Source: Metaphire vulgaris
Lineage: Eukaryota > Annelida > Clitellata > Crassiclitellata > Megascolecidae
DNA length: 64,000 bases
Direction of reading: 5' to 3'
Assembly (NCBI GenBank): GCA_018105865.1
Contig: CM030862.1
Coordinates: 3,678,062-3,742,061 of the forward strand
Position numbers and translations under genes: made by a program. Shown here one piece after another: positions 10,940 to 22,492 of this stretch; within the stretch, counting starts at the first letter, position 1, and each line of letters begins with the position of its first letter. Under the pieces are notes generated by a model. It had not been told where the DNA came from. It worked only from the letters and a program-made list of their open reading frames with translations, and made no database searches.

Positions 10940-11214
10940 AAGTAAGGTAAAGTTCATCCGTAGGAACTGTGCCCGTAGGTGCCGGTGCTGATCTCCGGTT
11001 TCATGACCATCAGCCCATAGGTGGTTAAGCCATTTATCAGCGGACGGTGGCCAGTCATTCCGCCGATCCTATGGTTACCTTCGCAATGTTGCCATTGCTC
11101 CTCATTTTACCATCACGAAAAAGGCTGAGTCGACCTTTATGGCTCCTGCGGGACTCGAACCCGCGACCTCCTGCTCCATCATCCAACGTTACCACTCTGC
11201 TAACTTCCCGCCCC
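10940..11214 (-). mobile_element. tRNA-derived SINE
   Basis: On the minus strand the head (from about 11214) has an A-box-like TTAGCAGAGTGGTAAC and a B-box GGTTCGAGTCCCGC, then a body with CGGAGATCAGCACCGGC and a CTTTACCTTAC tail. These are the two internal pol III promoter boxes of a tRNA-derived SINE. Family members are at 3820, 4943, 27490 and 35086. Confidence 0.75.
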
Positions 11215-11306
11215 TTACTACTACATACCTATCAACAAATGGTTGGCCCCCATGCTCAGAAGTCCGCTCAAAGGCCCCCACTTGCCAAATCCTGGAGACG
11301 CCACTG
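11215..11306. mobile_element. Fragment of the CAGTGGCGGCTCC MITE family
   Basis: The segment ATCAACAAATGGTTGGCCCC to TTGCCAAATCCTGGAGACGC-CACTGG matches the right half of the element at 395-585. The left half is missing and it abuts the SINE. Confidence 0.7.
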
Positions 11307-11526
11307 GTACGCATACGCTATAACACAACAATTGATGAACGATTGACTTCACCGTGGGAAGCTGTTAGAAGCTAAAATTCAAAGTGTCATAGTAATTAAA
11401 CAAGTAAAAAATGTATTAAAATTTTAAAAAATTTTGCTAAAACAAGTAAAAAATGTATTAAAATTTTTAAAAATTTTGTTAAAATTTTAATTTCCATAAT
11501 TCTATTTTAGCATAAACGTCAGCCGT

Positions 11527-11763
11527 ATAAAACATTGTTAGCTTGTAGGGGGATAAAAAATTGTTGACATAGTTTTATTAGGGGGTCAGAGTGGTCACTG
11601 AAAGTTTGACAGTTGCTGTCAAGAGGACTCGTCACTGATCTTGGGAGGGGTCAAAAGATTTTGACATAATTATAGGGGTCACTGAAAGTTTTGAGAGTTG
11701 TTGACAAAGGGGAATGGGTCAAATATTGCCCAAAAGTTGTTGACGTAATTAATGGACAACCCC
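11527..11763. mobile_element. PIF/Harbinger-like MITE, 5'-truncated
   Basis: It ends TTGACGTAATTAATGGACAA-CCCC followed by TAA, and has the internal CACTGAAAGTTTGACAGTTG blocks of the 18715-19108 family. The left terminus is not present. Confidence 0.7.
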
Positions 11764-11789
11764 TAATGGCAAAATCTGAGCATAGTTCA

Positions 11790-11967
11790 CAGGGATATTT
11801 TACACCCCTAACACACACACCCTTCTCCCAATTTGAGGTCGACACCGCCCAAAATTTGGTAATGTGACAATGGTATGCATACAAAATGCATACTAATTAG
11901 GTCCGGACACCCTCCAATTTGAGGTCGACACCCCCCTCCCAAATTCACAATCCTAGAAATATCCCTG
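11790..11967. mobile_element. hAT-type MITE, CAGGGATATTT ends
   Basis: A 178-bp element with CAGGGATATTT and AAATATCCCTG termini and a perfect duplication ATAGTTCA (11782-11789, 11968-11975). It holds two copies of CCAATTTGAGGTCGACACC. A related element is at 22543-22816. Confidence 0.9.
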
Positions 11968-12301
11968 ATAGTTCATCACAAGCTGAAAACAATTTCGAAG
12001 GATTCTTTCTCATAATACGAACGCAGGCGACACCTGGCGAATACTTTTGTCAAAACTCGATATGCCTGCAACAAACGCCAGGTGGCAATCAGCATTAGCG
12101 TCATAGCGAGGAGCATAAATATTAAATTATTAATGTAAAACCGACGACCTGCCATCAGTTGTGGCGGGGCTCAGGCCCGCCGAGGAGGGGGACAGAGGGC
12201 AAATGCCCAGGGGCCCGGTGATCTGTAAGGGACCCGGGCGGGTCCGTAAAATGTTTAACAAATGGGATAGGCCTACAATAATATTAACAAGCAAAAATAA
12301 G

Positions 12302-12623
12302 AGGTCGTCCATAAATTACGTAACGCGGTTGGAGAGTCCGGCCATTTGTTACGAAGTGTGACGACGGGGGAGTTCCGTAAATGTGACGTAACGCAAAAAA
12401 TTAAATGATGACCTTTGACTTTTTTTGCTTGTCAGGGTTTTTCGAGAGGAAAAATACAAGGATGACCCTTTATTTGCTTGTCAAGACTTTTCGGAAGACG
12501 AAAATGGGGGGTCGGCCCGTTATTACGTCATATTTTAGAGGGTCTGACGTTTTGTTACGTCGCGTTACGTAGGGGGGGGTCAAAAAGTGCCAAAATCGCG
12601 TTGTGTAATTTATGGACGACCCC
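12302..12623. mobile_element. PIF/Harbinger-like MITE, GGGGTCGTCCATAAATTACG ends
   Basis: The left end AGGTCGTCCATAAATTACGT and the right end ATTTATGGACGACCCC (followed by TAA) are inverted repeats. Two tandem module copies (GACTTTTTTTGCTTGTCAGG near 12417-12436 and GATGACCCTTTATTTGCTTG at 12461-12480) lie inside, each followed by a TTTTCGRRAGRMGAAAAT-like stretch. 12100-12300 has GGGCCC-rich repeat sequence similar to 30401-30605. Confidence 0.75.
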
Positions 12624-12807
12624 TAAAGTTCATCACTAGTGTTTCACACTTGACCTCATTTACAATTACTGAAAAGTCTGACAGGCAAAAAGGGTCGTCG
12701 CCACATAAATATAAAAATATAAAATGTCTAGGGGCCTATGCCCAGGGCCCCGGACATGAGCGTCTACAGAAATTTTTCCAGCGTGGTGCAAAACAGGGTC
12801 TTGTGAC

Positions 12808-12979
12808 CATTAGCGTCGCCACGGGGGGAGGCAAATGGGAGCACTGCTTCCCACCTGACCCCAAACCACAAATCCGGTGAGAAAGTTTTTTGTGGGGGGA
12901 GGGTGGGGATGTGTAAGGAATCTGACACACGCCAGTCCCGTCCCCCTCCCCCGACCCAAAATTCCTGGCGACACCACTG
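12808..12979. mobile_element. hAT-type MITE, GTCGCCA ends
   Basis: A 172-bp element, CATTAGCGTCGCCA to TGGCGACACCACTG, with flanks CTTGTGAC and CTTGTGAT (7 of 8). The sequences just outside each flank (TTTTCCAG...GCAAAACAGGGT and TTTTCCAG...GCAAACCAGGGT) are themselves similar, so the host DNA was already duplicated. Confidence 0.75.
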
Positions 12980-13226
12980 CTTGTGATGAAAGAACTGAAA
13001 ACATTTTCCAGAAGGCGCAAACCAGGGTTATGTAACGAAAGAACAAAAAAATTGTTCCACAAGGCTGTCGAGATCTATTGGACCAATTATAAATTATTTA
13101 GCGCTATAAGAAGTTCATCGGATTCTATATAAATTCATATTTAACTGAGTGCTGTAGCTAGGTTACTTCTTTAGTAATATTACTTTTTTCATAACTTCAC
13201 AAATTCTCCAGGGGTGCAATTGTGTG

Positions 13227-13376
13227 CAGGGTGCGATTTGTGACCTGGAGCAGTGGGGGGAATATGTCGAGCTTGGGGGGTGTAGTTGTTGGGAAATGTA
13301 GCAGTGGGAGGATGTAGTGGTGAGGGATGTAGCGGTTGGTCAGTGGGGGGAGATTCCCCCTACAAATTGCGCCCTG
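13227..13376. mobile_element. MITE, CAGGGTGCGATTTGT family
   Basis: CAGGGTGCGATTTGTGACC at the left and ACAAATTGCGCCCTG-like sequence at the right, with the CAGTGGGGGGA/ATGTAG interior of the 57777-57948 element. Flanks ATTGTGTG and ATTGCACC match weakly. Confidence 0.7.
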
Positions 13377-13789
13377 ATTGCACCCCTTCGGACTCCCACA
13401 GACCTGAAATTTCAATACGCGGGAATGACGGGGTAGGTAGGGTGCACGGCACATATGCTGCCATCGTTACGTAGCCTAGTCTGAAAATATGATCAAGATC
13501 ACAAGATTCAATTCAGAAAGGCCTTACAATTTTGGGGGCAGACCCTTAAAATGGGGAACTGACGACGCTCCCTCAAAGTCCCTAATCCGGCCTGACCAAA
13601 TTGGTCTCTAGAAATGATGGCGTCTCCCCCGCTGTGACATTTGAAGGGAAATGGAAATTCCTGGTTGATGTTTCATATGCTGTCATTAGCTCATTTAACT
13701 TACTTAGCATAATGAAGCAGTTAAATTGTTCCCCCTTTCCGCAGGTCTACCATCAAATAATCTGTCCTAATTCTATTCTTGAACCCTGG

Positions 13790-13935
13790 CAGGGGCGTAG
13801 GCAGGAATTTGATTTGGGGGTATAATGCGATTTGGTGGGGGGTATAAATCTTTAAAATTTTTGAAAAACTTCAAAAACATTAAAAACGTTAAGGTAGCCA
13901 GATATTTTTTGGGGGTAGGGGTATATACCAATATA
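13790..13935. mobile_element. Partial hAT-like MITE, CAGGGGCGTAGGCAGG end
   Basis: The left end CAGGGGCGTAGGCAGGAATT is clear, followed by a G-rich interior. I could not place a matching right end before about 13935. Confidence 0.45.
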
Positions 13936-14174
13936 ACCAATAACAATCAACATTTGGTCCAAATAAGTTATAAGAGTATAAAGAGAAGAGAAAGATAACT
14001 TTCTTCAAAACCTTCTAAAAATCAATCACTTCTACTTGAACTTTGCTTCTTTAGCCCACTTTGAAATTCGTCACTTTTTATGTGTATATTTACAATTATT
14101 TTGAATACTGTGCTAAAAAACCACTGCTCAAAATTCATATTATGGCAGCACATAGAAGTAGTGGTTGCAGGGTT

Positions 14175-14388
14175 CAGTGGCGTCGAGAGGGGGTGCGGAC
14201 CGCACCGGGTGACACCATCTAGGGGTGTGACACCAAACAAGGATGACTTTTTTTTTTCTTTCTTTTTGCTTGTCACGGTATTTGATTGAGAAGGAAAAAT
14301 AAGAAAGATTTAGAAGAGGTCCCAAGTCTAAATGGGTGACACCAAGATTTTACCGCACTGGGTGACACCAACCCTAGCGACGCCACTG
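14175..14388. mobile_element. hAT-type MITE, CAGTGGCGTCG family
   Basis: A 214-bp element, CAGTGGCGTCGAGAGG to GCGACGCCACTG, with a perfect duplication GCAGGGTT (14167-14174, 14389-14396). The interior has GGTGACACC repeats and a T-expanded copy of the module near 14243-14276. Confidence 0.92.
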
Positions 14389-15903
14389 GCAGGGTTTCCC
14401 AGAGAACCTTGTTATTATAAGCAAATATACTGTATTTAAAACATTTAAATATTTTCCAAACACCCTGAAACTATGTGTTTCTGATGAAATCTGTATTTGT
14501 CAGCATTCCAAAAATCTTAACATTCTCTTTGCTAACAGGAAGAAAAGACAATCTAACACTAAGTCTATGCCCTTCTGAATAAACCATTCTGAATAAGTTA
14601 TTATTGACATCAGTATCATTAAAAATTATTATAATGGTATCATTGACATCAGATTTAGTCTCATTTAAAATTTTTTGATAAACTTTAATAAATTGGACAG
14701 ACATAATCAGATTTAGCAGGGTTTATGCCTAAAGGCCAGTTTCATCCGGGGTTTGATAGGGCCGGTTATGAAATTTTTTTATAAACTTTAAATTGGACAG
14801 ACATAATGTAGTATTAGACCATATAGCTAAATTTGGTTCATTTAACGCCGTTTTGAGCAGTTTACTAACATAATCAGCATATGTGTCTATATAACATTGA
14901 TATTGGATCTAATATTGTTAGAAACACTAAACACTAGGCCTTGAATGGATCTAAATTTATTGAACAGAATCAAACACATATCTTCAATATTACAGTTTAC
15001 CACTGGTGTTTTTATTTCTTGGTTAACATTTTATTAGTCTCATACTACAGCCAAAGGTATGCATTAAAGGAACTAAAAATAATAATAATATTCAATCAAA
15101 TAAGTTCATAAATAATTCAAACTAAAATATTCCATATTGACCAAGTTATATTATGCAGTGTTGAGCTAAATCTATATTTCATTCGACTGCAAAATTCTGT
15201 TTGAGAAATGGAATCATACTTAGAAACATGGACTGATGGGTGCATAGCAAAAAGGCCATTTAACAATACCAACATAATCAGCATATGTGTCCTATATAAC
15301 AGGATCTAATACTAGACCTAAACAAATCAGAAATATTTTACACCTTCAATATTACATTAACATCCCAAATAATTTAAGGTTGAAACTAAAATAAATTTGA
15401 CTAATGTATTAATGGTAAATGCATTTACAAAATGCAAACTAATTAGAAACAGACTGATGGGTACATAGCAACAAGGCCATTTACCAGACCACAAATCAGA
15501 GGTTTACACCCAATCTGAAATTCACAATTTGCCTAGACAAATATACAAAATGCATACAAATACACCCCAATTTGAGGTCGACAAGAAGATTGCACATCCA
15601 ATTTAAACAGCACAGTTCATTACAAGATACTTTCAACATTTAAACAGCGGCAAACAACTTATCTACTGCATATGAAAGTCAACAAACAAAACTAGTCTTG
15701 GTTCAAAGTCCTGTACTACAAGCTCACATTCTAGATAATCCAGTACAAAGGCTATTGACAATGCTAGCCAGCCATAATGGTACCAGAACATAAATTCTAA
15801 TCACAAATCTAGTGACCTGGAAGCAAGCAAGGGTCCTGCCTTAAAATGCCAGGCATCTGCCATGCAGTCCAAAATCTTGATTATTCTTGCAAAGTTAAGA
15901 TGT
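14389..15903. other. Intergenic, weak local duplications
   Basis: No gene is supported. Short direct repeats occur: ATTGGACAGACATAAT near 14690 and 14796, and CATAATCAGCATATGTGTC near 14870 and 15278. The text just left of 15904 is free of recognised transposons and could be a 3' UTR if the exon at 15904-16065 is real. Confidence 0.5.
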
Positions 15904-16065
15904 TTAAATAACTTTCTTTGCATTCCACTGCTGAACAAAATCAGTCAGCACTGTCAATACACCGAATGTTGGGAAGAAAAAGAGAGAAACAGTTCTGTAC
16001 ACAGCATCGCATCCGTTTAATGCTTCAGCTTTCTGCCAAACCATCAAACACTGTTCGGAGTCAAT
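15904..16065 (-). CDS. Possible terminal exon of an unidentified gene (tentative)
   Basis: On the minus strand a good acceptor (TTTTATGTTCCAG) precedes a 53-codon open frame ending in TAA. The product has a polar start (IDSEQCLMVWQKAEALNG) and a hydrophobic stretch (VSLFFFPTFGVLTVLTDFV) that could be one membrane helix, then QQWNAKK. I recognise no family and found no partner exon, so this may be a chance ORF. Confidence 0.2.
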   Translation of the reverse strand: MDSEQCLMVWQKAEALNGCDAVYRTVSLFFFPTFGVLTVLTDFVQQWNAKKVI

Positions 16066-16483
16066 CTGGAACATAAAAGCAATACATCTTATAAACATTC
16101 AGTTAAAGAAACCATTAAAAATCTCCAATTAAACTTAAATCAACAGCATTTGTTTGATGGAACAATAGCAGTGGAACCCGCAACAAGGCCTAAATTTAAA
16201 GTACTTAGGACCATCAGTGCCAGAATCATGTAAGGAATGATGCATGAGGTAAAACTGCTTTGGGGGGGGGATTCGCATTGACTTTCACTCAAATTTGTCA
16301 ACAACTGAATTTTCTTTGCCTGCATTGGATGAAAAAGTCATGTGCAATGTCACTGAATCACAATGGTAAAATGATAACTGATAAATATGGCAATGTAAAT
16401 GCTGGGGGAAATTAGTTATTGTTTTCTAGGAAGATAGATGCCTATGGTGACAGTGGCAATGCAAACAATTAGGAGCTGTAAAG

Positions 16484-16485
<2 letters not shown>

Positions 16486-16528
<43 letters not shown>
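16486..16528. repeat. (ATT)n microsatellite
   Basis: A run of ATT triplets followed by GACGATTTATATAGCGCTGT, a sequence that often abuts LINE tails in this window. Otherwise 16066-17170 shows nothing recognisable. Confidence 0.9.
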
Positions 16529-17169
16529 GACGATTTATATAGCGCTGTAACATAGTTAAAAACCAAAAGCACGCGGAAAAAGACTGATAGGAACAGTTTC
16601 CTCCAAGTACTACCCTTAAGCTGAGGCACTATTAAACAAAGGCCATGACAATACTACACAACATATCATTACCTGTTTGGTACAGCTAATCATGGGACCA
16701 GAATGGTTTTCAACCAGTTAATTTATAAAACACTTCACTGTATGTTGCTCAGAAAGGGAAGTGGACAAAATAATCAGTTGAACGCACTGATCTCGCATTA
16801 TCAATCAAATTATCTTCGAAAAAGGCTTGTCAGTGGCCAGTAACAAATGGGTATTTTAAACTAAAAATAATAAAATTTGTAGTTTTTAAAAATTTCTCAC
16901 ACAAAATCAAATGCTTATTTGTGATAAAATGTACAAAATGAGGCAATAATCATTTCGTTTTTGTTAGAATTTCAAAATCTTTATAACACCCAAATTTTAA
17001 AAACTTAACAAAATCTTGTTCAAACTTGAAATTTTTTAATTAACATGAATGTTTAGTGACCACAATTAAACTAGATAATAAAACATGGAATATGGCAACA
17101 ATGCAAATGTGAACATTTGTTTAAAAACAAGTTAAGAATATATTAGTGCCAAATTTATGCAACCATGAA

Positions 17170-17172
<3 letters not shown>

Positions 17173-17251
<79 letters not shown>
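17173..17251. repeat. (AT)n microsatellite
   Basis: About 79 bp of pure AT. The Tyr-Ile repeat ORFs on both strands are artefacts of it. 17252-18370 has no supported gene. Confidence 0.97.
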
Positions 17252-17255
<4 letters not shown>

Positions 17256-18368
17256 GCTGTGTATTACCAGTTTTTTTTCAGTGGGAATGCATGGGAACGG
17301 TGTTCCCATACCATTTTTGCCAGGTTTGTTTATATCGATATGCAATAATCCGTTTATAACTTACAGTCAGAGCCTTTTATGTGGGAATGCACGGGAATGG
17401 CACAAATTACAGTTTAAAAACAACGAACCATCTACAAGTACCAAATAGAAACACTTGTACAGGTGTTCAGGAAGCGAAGACAAAAATCCTGGCCGTATAC
17501 AACAAGAATACAACAACAGCTGCTGCTGAGCATCCAATGCTTAATGACAACATCAAAAAAACAACAAAAACTGCAAAAATGACTCTTTACGTGAGGATCT
17601 TGAACTGGCTCAATGCACTCACATACTAGATCAGAGACATTGAACGGGTAACATCAAAAATCAATTGACATTTTGAGAAATGGAAATTAAGAATTTGAGC
17701 AGCAGGCTACAACTTAGTGAAATATAGTTCATTTGTGAATTCCGTGAATAGGCCTACCTTATGGAAAGAATATATTCAGATAAAATACTTCCTCTGATAC
17801 ATGAATACAATTTCCATTTCTTTAATGGGTGTGAAAGGAATTCTCACAAACGAGAGCTTCGCTTATGACAAGAAGTCACATCGCTTTTATTCATCAGATT
17901 AGTGGATCCACCTCTCAAATATTCTGACCCTACATAGTACATTGACTCATGGATGCTTTGAGACAGACATTCAGCTCCAGACTGGCAAAGCAAGAAAAGA
18001 AATCAACGCAATTTGTCCTATGAAAACTTGAGAAAACTCTGGAAGTTTATGTAAAACCAATACCAGTATTCTGCATTCCTTTTACTCTGTCTGGACAGTT
18101 TTAATGATAAATTATCTCTTTGAGTCTCTTTCAGTTTCTTGTATAAGAAGTGTAGCCTATTTTATTAAATATCCTGTAAACTGACGTGTTCAGCAGACAC
18201 ATTCAGTTATAATTTCTTACAGCAAAAAGATTTGAAATGAGTTTCCAAACCTATTTCCCTAAAAAAGCACTGTATATTACAAATATTAACCCAACTTCAT
18301 ACATATGCTCGTTAGTTTAATATCTGTGAAATTAAAATTTTGTAATTTTTGTTCTGTGTCAACTATGG

Positions 18369-18372
<4 letters not shown>

Positions 18373-18428
<56 letters not shown>

Positions 18429-18472
18429 TATACATTCAGTTATAATTTCTTACAGCAAAAAGATTTGAAATA

Positions 18473-18570
<98 letters not shown>

Positions 18571-18634
18571 TCGGACAATTTTTTTCATAAGACCTTTGAG
18601 AATTAAGTACCAAGGCCCCAAAAATAAAAAAATA

Positions 18635-18679
<45 letters not shown>
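18373..18679. repeat. Three (AT)n arrays
   Basis: AT runs at 18373-18426, 18477-18566 and 18638-18679. The first two are separated by a 50-bp segment containing TTCAGTTATAATTTCTTACA, which also occurs at 18205-18224, so a unit was locally duplicated. Confidence 0.95.
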
Positions 18680-18682
<3 letters not shown>

Positions 18683-18714
18683 GCTCTTATTGCATCACAC
18701 ATGTGCTGTCATAA

Positions 18715-19108
18715 GGGGCTGTTCATTAATTACATCAAAAATTTAGGGGGTTTGAAAAAGTTTGACAGTTGTTGACAGGGGGGTCAAAAGAAGTTGATGT
18801 CAGCAATTTCACTTTTTACAAATAACCAAAAATAGGAAATTTCATGGAATACTACTTATTACAATGGAAAAAAAGCATGGCAAAAAAGGTCATCACCGCC
18901 ACATTTTGACACTTGATGAGCAAAAAAGGGAAATAATGGTACAAATGATCATCACTGCAAAAAATAATAACCTTGTTATTGGGACCTGTCATTGATCTTG
19001 GGGGTCAAAAGTTTTTGACATAATTATAGGGGGGAACTGAAAGTTGACAGTTATTGACAAGTGGTAAAAATTGCCCAAAAATTGTTGACATAATTAATGG
19101 TCAGCCCC
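18715..19108. mobile_element. PIF/Harbinger-like MITE, full length
   Basis: A 394-bp element, GGGGCTGTTCATTAATTACA to ATTAATGGTCAGCCCC, flanked on both sides by TAA (18712-18714, 19109-19111). The 3-bp TWA duplication and the GGG terminus are typical of PIF/Harbinger. The interior has the CACTTTTTACAAATAA and CATGGCAAAAAAGGTCATCA blocks shared with 61417-61823. Confidence 0.88.
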
Positions 19109-19121
19109 TAAGACTACATTT

Positions 19122-19124
<3 letters not shown>

Positions 19125-19165
<41 letters not shown>

Positions 19166-19245
19166 ATATTTTTATTTATTTATATTTATATTTTATATTA
19201 TATATTATGTATATATATATAAATGCATATATATATATATATATA
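19125..19245. repeat. AT-rich microsatellite
   Basis: (AT)n at 19125-19155 grading into TATTTATTTATATTT degenerate repeats and another AT run near 19225-19245. 19250-19945 holds no recognisable gene and includes the 3' flank of HEXIM. Confidence 0.9.
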
Positions 19246-19945
19246 AGTTATTACTTATTTTTCTATGAGGAAAGTTCTGATCTTTGTTTACAAATAAACA
19301 CAGAAACCAGATTTAAAATTCAGAGCTTACTGTCATTGTTCATACAATATTCACAAAATATTATTTGCATTCAATCATTCACTTAAGGATTTGTTTGTCA
19401 GCAAACATTTAAAAATTTAAAACAAAATATATTGGTATTCACACCTCTTCAACAATGGCTGGCTACTGAAAACAAACGACCGCATCACCCCTTTCAAAAT
19501 GGACTCGTCCACAATTACAGCTCGGATCACTCGGACCTTTGACCGCGCATAGGGGTGTCAAGTCAATATTGCCTAGTGCAGCCATCTTTCAAAGGTCGTT
19601 ATATTTTTAGCTAGGTCATCAAGTTGGGATTGTTTATCCAGGCTTAAAATCTGTCTAAACTACATTGCCCCGGCAGACATACACAACTATTTTACTAAAA
19701 ATTAATGCATCCTGACCCAAAACTGTGTTCATACTATCAGTAACCTAAGCCTAAATCAGTATCAATTATCAAAATCTTGTCCTTAATATTCAATTATAAA
19801 TTCTTAGGTTAACTGTCAAAGAATGTTAATTTAAATCAACAAATTTTCTCCATCACCTCTGCAACGGGGATGGGGTGGGTCATTATAAAATATAATTAAA
19901 TCCAATAACTTTTTAATTCGTCTATATAAAACTCCGGTGTACAAC

Positions 19946-20764
19946 TTACATGTCTCTGGCTTCTGTTCTTGTGTCACTATCCGTCTTAAGGAGTTCGTTT
20001 TCTTTGCTTAATCGTTCATTCTCCTCCCTCAGTTTAGTTACAAATTCCGTCGATTCTTTCAGACGCTCGATCGTCCCTTGAAGACAGTCGAGCCTGGCTT
20101 CCATGACGAGGCACTCCTTGACCAGTTCATCCTTCGTCAGGCCCTGCAGCCGCTCCGCCCGATAGGTCTCGTAGGCCTTGATGAAGTCCCGCTGCAGATA
20201 GCTTTCCTCGAAGCCACTGTACGGCGAATCGCTCAGCGAATCTTCGTCACCGCTACAGGACCCGTCCGGGCCCCGATGTCGTCCAGCCAATTCCAGCTCC
20301 AGCCGCGCCTCGTTGAAGGCCTCGACGGAGCGAGGGGTTCGGTCGTCGCCGTCGTGCTGTTCCATCAGGAACTGGGTGGTGTTGTACGGGGCCATCGGTT
20401 GACCGGACGCAAAGCGTCTGTCCCTTTTCCGATTCGCCCGGAGCGTCTCTCGTTCATCCAGTTCCTGCCGCTCCTCCCAAGTCATCTCGTCGTAGGGCTT
20501 CCATCGATGGAGCACCCGGTGGTGTTCCCCGGCCTTTCTCTTCCGTCGACATCGCTTCTTCTTCGCGTGCGTGCCCGTCTCGTCCTTCTCCGAAGACGGA
20601 TGCCGCTTCGGATCGCCGGTCAGCGTCATCGTACTCCCAGATCCGCCGCCGCCACAGCGGTCGCCGCCTCCCGTCTCCTCACCGGCCTCAACAGCCGCCG
20701 CCTCCGCCGCCACAGCTTCGGTAGTCGACCGTGTCAGCTGCTCGTCGTCAATCTCAATTTCCAT
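19946..20764 (-). CDS. HEXIM: HEXIM (7SK snRNP P-TEFb inhibitor)
   Basis: The protein has 272 aa in a single exon, as in vertebrate HEXIM1/2. HEXIM binds 7SK RNA and then holds CDK9-cyclin T (P-TEFb) inactive in the nucleus, restraining pol II elongation. In order: an acidic/Ala/Gly-rich N-terminus (1-60); a basic RNA-binding stretch KKKRCRRKRK (68-77); WKPYDEMTWEE (88-98); the P-TEFb inhibitory motif PYNT in APYNTTQFLM (125-134); an acidic middle (136-188); and the cyclin T-binding dimer coiled coil, beginning FIKAYETYRAERL (194-206) and running as heptads to about 265. The CDS is GC-rich in an AT-rich region. A consensus donor GTAAGT overlaps the stop codon (GACAT|GTAAGT), so an alternative 3' splice is possible. 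The start is the first in-frame ATG and gives the expected MEIEIDDEQL acidic start. Confidence 0.95.
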   Translation of the reverse strand: MEIEIDDEQLTRSTTEAVAAEAAAVEAGEETGGGDRCGGGGSGSTMTLTGDPKRHPSSEKDETGTHAKKKRCRRKRKAGEHHRVLHRWKPYDEMTWEERQELDERETLRANRKRDRRFASGQPMAPYNTTQFLMEQHDGDDRTPRSVEAFNEARLELELAGRHRGPDGSCSGDEDSLSDSPYSGFEESYLQRDFIKAYETYRAERLQGLTKDELVKECLVMEARLDCLQGTIERLKESTEFVTKLREENERLSKENELLKTDSDTRTEARDM

Positions 20765-21212
20765 AAGCGATCGCAGCCTTCAAATAACCGGATTCTGTAT
20801 CAGTCTCTCGGTTTAATCTGCGGTTACAATACATCAACTAATGCAGACTCAGTGAGACAACTGTGGACAACTAACTGTCATCAGCTTAAATAGACTACGC
20901 CAAAACGTACATCTAACGTCTTCCGTCGTTTTTCTCTTTCTCTCCGACGTTTAGCAAACGTTCGCTTTAATAGCAACAGCTGTGAGCCTACGATCAAAAA
21001 AGTAGTTTCTGTGCCCTGTTATTTTCCATCTGAACTTCTATTTCTCGGTCTGAATCGAAAAATTTATCACTCGCTATCGTCTCCTAATGTCATTAACATC
21101 ACATAACATTGCCAAACAGAAGAATATTTGACGATATTACGGATGATGTGCATCGCGCGGATTGATAGTAAGTATGTGACGTGCCAAGCCAAAGAACGTT
21201 TGGGCACAAGCT
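20765..21212 (-). promoter_or_regulatory. Upstream region of HEXIM
   Basis: About 450 bp of non-repetitive sequence between the HEXIM start and the transposon at 21221. It has a pyrimidine-rich stretch (TTTTTCTCTTTCTCTCC near 20930). No TATA box is clear, and the promoter assignment rests on position. Confidence 0.3.
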
Positions 21213-21407
21213 GTTAGAACCATGGAGTTATTATTAGAGGAGACGGCATTACGTCATTTTGCTGAAGCCAACTATTTGGGAAATTCCCAAATGGCAGCCA
21301 CATTGAAAAGACAAAAATCATCAGCTGCAATAGGAACAGCTGAGGATATGTTTTATCAATGATCTAAGACCTTTTTATTAGTATGTAATGAAAATGGAGA
21401 TTCAGAT

Positions 21408-22404
21408 CAGTGGAGGCTCCAGGATTTGGCAAGTGGAGGGGGTGGGTTGGGGGGAGCGTTGTGGTGGCAACTTCTAATCAGGCGGTCCTACCGCTTGTTG
21501 TTAGGTATGTAGTATTAAGTATAGGGTCCCAACAGGGAGCCAGATTTTCAATAGGGGGCACGGATCCCCATGACATGAGGAGCGCATCCAAAACTTGGCA
21601 AGTGGGGAGGGCGTTGGGGTGGCAACTTCTAATCATGAAGGGCCTACCTATTTTTGTTAGGTATGTAGTAGTATTAAGTATAGGGTCCTAACAGAGAAGC
21701 ACTGGGGCAGGCACTTAAAATCATGGACCCCCTGGCTCCATGGCGGATCCAGGATTTTTATTTTGGGGCCGTTGGGGTGGCAAGTTTTTGTAATTTGAAG
21801 GGCCTACCTATTTTTGTTAGGTATCAAGAGTATTAAGTTTATGGTCCCAACAGGAAAGCACTGGGGGAGGCAGGCACTCAAAAGGGCATGGACCCCTGGC
21901 TCCAGTGGCGGATCCAGGATTTGGCAAGTGGGGGCCGTTGGGGTGGCAACTTCTAATCATGAAGGGCATCAACCAATTTTTGTTAGGTATGTAGTATTAA
22001 GTTTATGGTCCCAACAGGAAAGCACTGGGGAGGCAGGCACTCAAAGGGGCACGGACCCCTGGCTCCAGTGGCGGATCCAGGATTTGGCAAGTGGGGGCCG
22101 TTGGGGTGGCAATTTCTAATCATGAAGGGCCTACCTATTTTTGTTAGGTATGTAGTATTAAGTATAGGGTCCCAATACAGGGAAGCACTGGAAGGGCAGG
22201 CACTCAAAGGGGCTGGACCCTGACCCAGTGGCGGCTCCAGGATTTGGCAAGTGGGGACCGTTGGGGTGAACAGCTAAACGTTTAATCATGGGGCCATTTG
22301 TTGTTAGGTATGTAGTATTAAGTACAGGGTCCCAACAGGGAGCCACTGGGGGGCCAGGCACTCAATAGGGGCATGCCTAGGGGCCCCCTGTGGAGCCGCC
22401 ACTG
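21408..22404. mobile_element. hAT MITE amplified into a six-unit tandem array
   Basis: Flanks ATTCAGAT (21400-21407) and ATTAAGAT (22405-22412) match at 7 of 8, and the outer ends are CAGTGGAGGCTCC and GGAGCCGCCACTG. Inside, the MITE sequence repeats with unit starts near 21408, 21577, 21739, 21903, 22066 and 22226, a period of about 160-164 bp. Each unit carries GGATTTGGCAAGTGGGG, TTTTGTTAGGTATGTAGTAT and AGGCACTCAA blocks. It is one insertion whose interior was tandemly duplicated. Confidence 0.9.
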
Positions 22405-22492
22405 ATTAAGATGCTACTGTTCGACATTTGTGTTTGAAAAATAGCAAGTGGACAGTCTATTGGATGACATCAATCGTTTTTTTCAATAATGG

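Noticed and set aside
11139..11214. Functional tRNA gene
   Set aside because: A- and B-box sequences are good, but the sequence runs into a SINE body with a CTTTAC tail and the cloverleaf is not clean.
17121..19386. Tyr-Ile repeat ORFs
   Set aside because: Artefacts of AT dinucleotide arrays.
20078..20893. 271-aa ORF on the plus strand opposite HEXIM
   Set aside because: It is the antisense shadow of the GC-rich HEXIM coding sequence; the minus frame has clear HEXIM motifs.
21408..22404. CRISPR-like repeat-spacer array
   Set aside because: The repeats are adjoining 160-bp copies of a MITE with no spacers, in a eukaryotic genome.
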